Assembly: GCA_019044685.2 (NCBI GenBank)
Contig: JAGTXX020000011.1
Coordinates: 620,001 to 684,000, forward strand
Reading direction: 5' to 3'
Source of the DNA: Nannochloris sp. 'desiccata'
Lineage: Eukaryota > Chlorophyta > Trebouxiophyceae > Chlorellales > Chlorellaceae
Length of the DNA stretch: 64,000 nucleotides
Shown here: in pieces, positions 61,980 through 64,000 of the stretch
How the letters are laid out: the number at the start of each line of letters is the position of its first letter
Position numbering within the stretch: position 1 is the stretch's first letter
Position numbers and translations under genes: made by a program
The notes under the pieces: model-generated
Database searches by the model: none
Seen by the model: only the letters and a program-made list of their open reading frames with translations
What the model was told of the DNA's origin: nothing

Positions 61980-64000
61980 ATGTCACGTCCACCTGGTCGT
62001 CCAGTGCTCCCGCCTGGCGTCAAAGTAGATTTTAATAGCTTAAAACCTCCTCCCGGCTATGTTCCGGGTGCCGGGCGTGGTGCCGCTGGTTTTACCACTC
62101 GATCAGATATTGGCCCTTCTATGCCTGCTGCTGACGGTCCTAGTGGCGATGGAGACGATGCAAAACCTGAAACCACCGCTGCTGATGCCAAGTTTGATGA
62201 ATTTCTCGGCAGCGATACAGGCGTCTTTGCCAGCGGTGCTCGAGACGACGAAGATAAAGAAGCAGATGAGATCTGGGAACAAATTGATGAGCGTATGGAT
62301 GAACGACGTCGTGCTAAACGCGAAGCGAACGAAAAAGAGCAAATGGAGAAATTTCGACGTGAAAATCCTAAAATTAGTGAACAGTTTGCCGATTTAAAAA
62401 GAAAGCTTGGAGAGCTATCAGAAGCTGACTGGGAAGCTGTGCCCGACATTGGAGATTATACAGTGAAGAAACGTAAAGGAATGCAACAATTCGTCCCTGT
62501 CCCAGATTCCCTTTTGGCACGTGCTGCTGCAGCGACAGAAACGGCCACTGCTTTGGATGCTTCTGCCATGGCCAGTGGTGGAATGGCCACCCCCGCTGGT
62601 GGTGCAGGTGGTATTATCTCCGATTTAACAGCCATCGGCGCAGGTCGTAACACTGTCGTACAACTTAAATTGGATAAATTATCAGATTCTGTCACTGGTC
62701 AAACAGTTGTGGACCCTAAAGGATATTTGACTGATTTAAAATCTGTCACGGTCAAATCTGATTCAGAAATTTCAGATATAAAGAAAGCGCGATTATTACT
62801 ACGATCTGTTATTAATACAAACCCTAAACATGCTCCAGGATGGATTGCTGCAGCGAGGTTGGAGGAAGTTGCTGGAAGGCTCGCACAGGCGAGAGAATTA
62901 ATTATGAAAGGGTGTGAGCTCTGTCCGGGAAATGAGGACGTCTGGCTCGAGGCAGCGCGATTGCAGGCAGGAGAAAATGCAAAGGCGATATTAGCTCGCG
63001 GTGTAGCTGCTTTACCAGATTCTGTAAAATTGTGGATGCAAGCAGCGAGGCTGGAAGAAGGTGATGCTGCTAGAAAAAGAGTGTTGCTTCGAGCATTGGA
63101 ACGGATACCGCATAGTGTTCGCCTTTGGAAGGCTGTGGTAGAAATTTCCGAGGAAGATGATGCGAGAATCTTGCTGTCTCGTGCTGTAGAATGTTGTCCT
63201 CAACATGTGGAGCTTTGGCTCGCTTTAGCGCGCTTAGAAACGTATAAAGCGGCTCAAAAGGTTTTGAATAGAGCCCGGCAAGTGGTGCCGACGTCGGCTG
63301 AAATTTGGATCACAGCTTCCAAGCTAGAAGAATCTGAAGGTAACGACGCAATGCCTGCAAAGGTTATTCCACGTGGTATTAAATCTCTAATAGCTAATGG
63401 AGTCGTTATAGATAGAGAGTGGTGGTTGAAAGAAGCAGAAGCCGCAGAGAGAGGACACCCACCAATGGTGGCCACGTGCAGGGCTATTGTCTCTGAAGTA
63501 GTGGGTATTGGAGTGGAAGATGAAGATAGACAGATTACATGGCTGGCTGATGCTGAAGAATTGCAAAGAAAGGGCTCTATTGAAACTGCAAGGGCTATTT
63601 ACTCTCATGCGCTGTCCATTTTCCCGGGTCAAGATGGTATTTGGCGTCGTGCTGCCGGTTTAGAGAAAGCATACGGTACACCTGAAAGTTTAGATGCCTT
63701 GTTGCGTAAAGCGGTTCAATATTGTCCTCAGGCAGAGGTACTTTGGCTCATGGCCGCCAAAGAAAAGTGGCAAGGCGGCGACGTTGCCGCTGCAAGATCT
63801 ATCTTAGAAGAGGCATTTGTACGCAATCCTGATTCAGAGGAGATTTGGCTTGCGGCTTTCAAAGTAGAGTTCGAGTCTGGGGAGTTGCAACGTGCGAGAT
63901 TGATCTTGGCAAAGGCTAGAGACCATCATCCTGCAAGTACCCCCCGTGTTTGGATGAAGAGTGCCGTCGTAGAACGCGAAGCAGGCGACGCAGATGCCGA
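61980..64000 (+). CDS. PRP6: Pre-mRNA splicing factor PRP6 (partial, C-terminus beyond window)
   Basis: Bridging component of the U4/U6.U5 tri-snRNP. The frame is open from ATG 61980 to the window edge, 673 codons, with no intron. The N-terminus RPPGRPVLPPGVKVDF and PPPGYVPGAGRGAAGFTTRSDIGP is the PRP1/PRP6 N-terminal domain, followed by ADEIWEQIDERMDERRRAKRE and ISEQFADLKRKLGELSEADW. From about residue 260 there are HAT/TPR repeats of about 34 residues (HAPGWIAAARLEEVAGR, NEDVWLEAARLQ, SVKLWMQAARLEEGD, SVRLWKAVVEISEEDD). About 250-300 residues are missing at the C-terminus compared with full PRP6. Ala/Gly-rich insertion near 185-215. Confidence 0.95.
   Translation, partial: MSRPPGRPVLPPGVKVDFNSLKPPPGYVPGAGRGAAGFTTRSDIGPSMPAADGPSGDGDDAKPETTAADAKFDEFLGSDTGVFASGARDDEDKEADEIWEQIDERMDERRRAKREANEKEQMEKFRRENPKISEQFADLKRKLGELSEADWEAVPDIGDYTVKKRKGMQQFVPVPDSLLARAAAATETATALDASAMASGGMATPAGGAGGIISDLTAIGAGRNTVVQLKLDKLSDSVTGQTVVDPKGYLTDLKSVTVKSDSEISDIKKARLLLRSVINTNPKHAPGWIAAARLEEVAGRLAQARELIMKGCELCPGNEDVWLEAARLQAGENAKAILARGVAALPDSVKLWMQAARLEEGDAARKRVLLRALERIPHSVRLWKAVVEISEEDDARILLSRAVECCPQHVELWLALARLETYKAAQKVLNRARQVVPTSAEIWITASKLEESEGNDAMPAKVIPRGIKSLIANGVVIDREWWLKEAEAAERGHPPMVATCRAIVSEVVGIGVEDEDRQITWLADAEELQRKGSIETARAIYSHALSIFPGQDGIWRRAAGLEKAYGTPESLDALLRKAVQYCPQAEVLWLMAAKEKWQGGDVAAARSILEEAFVRNPDSEEIWLAAFKVEFESGELQRARLILAKARDHHPASTPRVWMKSAVVEREAGDADA

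Noticed and set aside
1..64000. Operons, CRISPR arrays, bacterial promoters or ribosome binding sites
   Set aside because: Spliceosomal introns, eukaryotic gene families and independent gene spacing show a nuclear eukaryotic genome; none of these bacterial features is present.

Overview
This is a gene-dense piece of a eukaryotic nuclear genome, about 45% GC by eye. The organism is most likely a unicellular photosynthetic eukaryote, probably a green alga. Evidence for photosynthesis: a stromal processing peptidase, a plastid-type biotin carboxylase subunit of acetyl-CoA carboxylase, a bacterial-type ribosomal protein L10 with a transit leader, a peroxiredoxin Q with a plastid-like leader, and a fragment of a thylakoid-lumen FKBP. 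Evidence for the green lineage: a plant-type tyrosylprotein sulfotransferase, a plant-like MIP2/NBAS Sec39 protein, a plant-like DDA1 and a MAT1 without a RING finger. Species cannot be told from the window. Introns are canonical GT-AG (one is GC-AG), roughly 70-500 bases, and nearly all lie close to the 5' end of the gene. I placed them by donor, acceptor and phase agreement plus family similarity.

Layout. 1-1922 (-) Sec39/NBAS-like, cut by the window edge. 2225-4781 (+) MCM5. 5053-6596 (-) two tandem peroxiredoxin Q paralogs. 6866-8619 (+) Hsp70 ATPase-domain protein. 8815-9428 (-) DDA1-like with SAP domain. 9658-11219 (+) ALG2. 11480-12638 (+) coiled-coil protein. 12732-13506 (-) ribosomal eL43. 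13750-14763 (+) plastid L10. 15079-16140 (-) CDK7-type kinase. 16455-17156 (+) orphan. 17576-19373 (-) accC and 19764-23844 (+) stromal processing peptidase share a divergent promoter. 24267-25483 (-) BAR-like protein. 25815-27056 (+) WD40. 27287-27709 (-) uL14. 28418-29809 (+) OXA1. 30088-30676 (+) a joined pair of gene fragments. 31201-33966 (-) mitochondrial FtsH/AFG3. 34109-35465 (-) SEC20. 35795-37261 (+) SepSecS. 37445-38368 (-) plastid/mitochondrial helical-repeat protein. 38652-39583 (+) RPA2. 39908-40885 (-) BUD23. 41118-42452 (-) repeat-rich membrane protein. 42733-43552 (-) SNF7. 43940-45463 (+) TBC RabGAP. 45830-50453 (+) a ubiquitin E4-core/E2 fusion. 50578-51807 (-) CWC21/SRRM2. 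52471-55284 (+) PAT1. 55584-56618 (-) cytosolic-type sulfotransferase. 56898-57852 (-) MAT1. 57982-58776 (+) membrane dual-specificity phosphatase. 59005-61535 (-) tyrosylprotein sulfotransferase with WW domain. 61980-64000 (+) PRP6, cut by the window edge.

Most genes are housekeeping: replication (MCM5, RPA2), CDK-activating kinase (CDK7 and MAT1), ER-Golgi transport and glycosylation (Sec39, SEC20, ALG2, TPST), splicing (CWC21, PRP6), mRNA decay (PAT1), ribosome (eL43, uL14, BUD23), mitochondrial inner-membrane biogenesis (OXA1, FtsH) and plastid function. They are not arranged in operons. Points that stand out are the single-polypeptide fusion of a UIM, a Ufd2 E4 core and a BIRC6/UBE2O-type E2 domain; a secreted-pathway sulfotransferase with an inserted WW domain and an RDEL end; the Prx pair whose upstream leaders align with a stop in place of a transit-peptide codon; a chimeric FKBP/UBA junction; and a repeat-built membrane protein I cannot assign.
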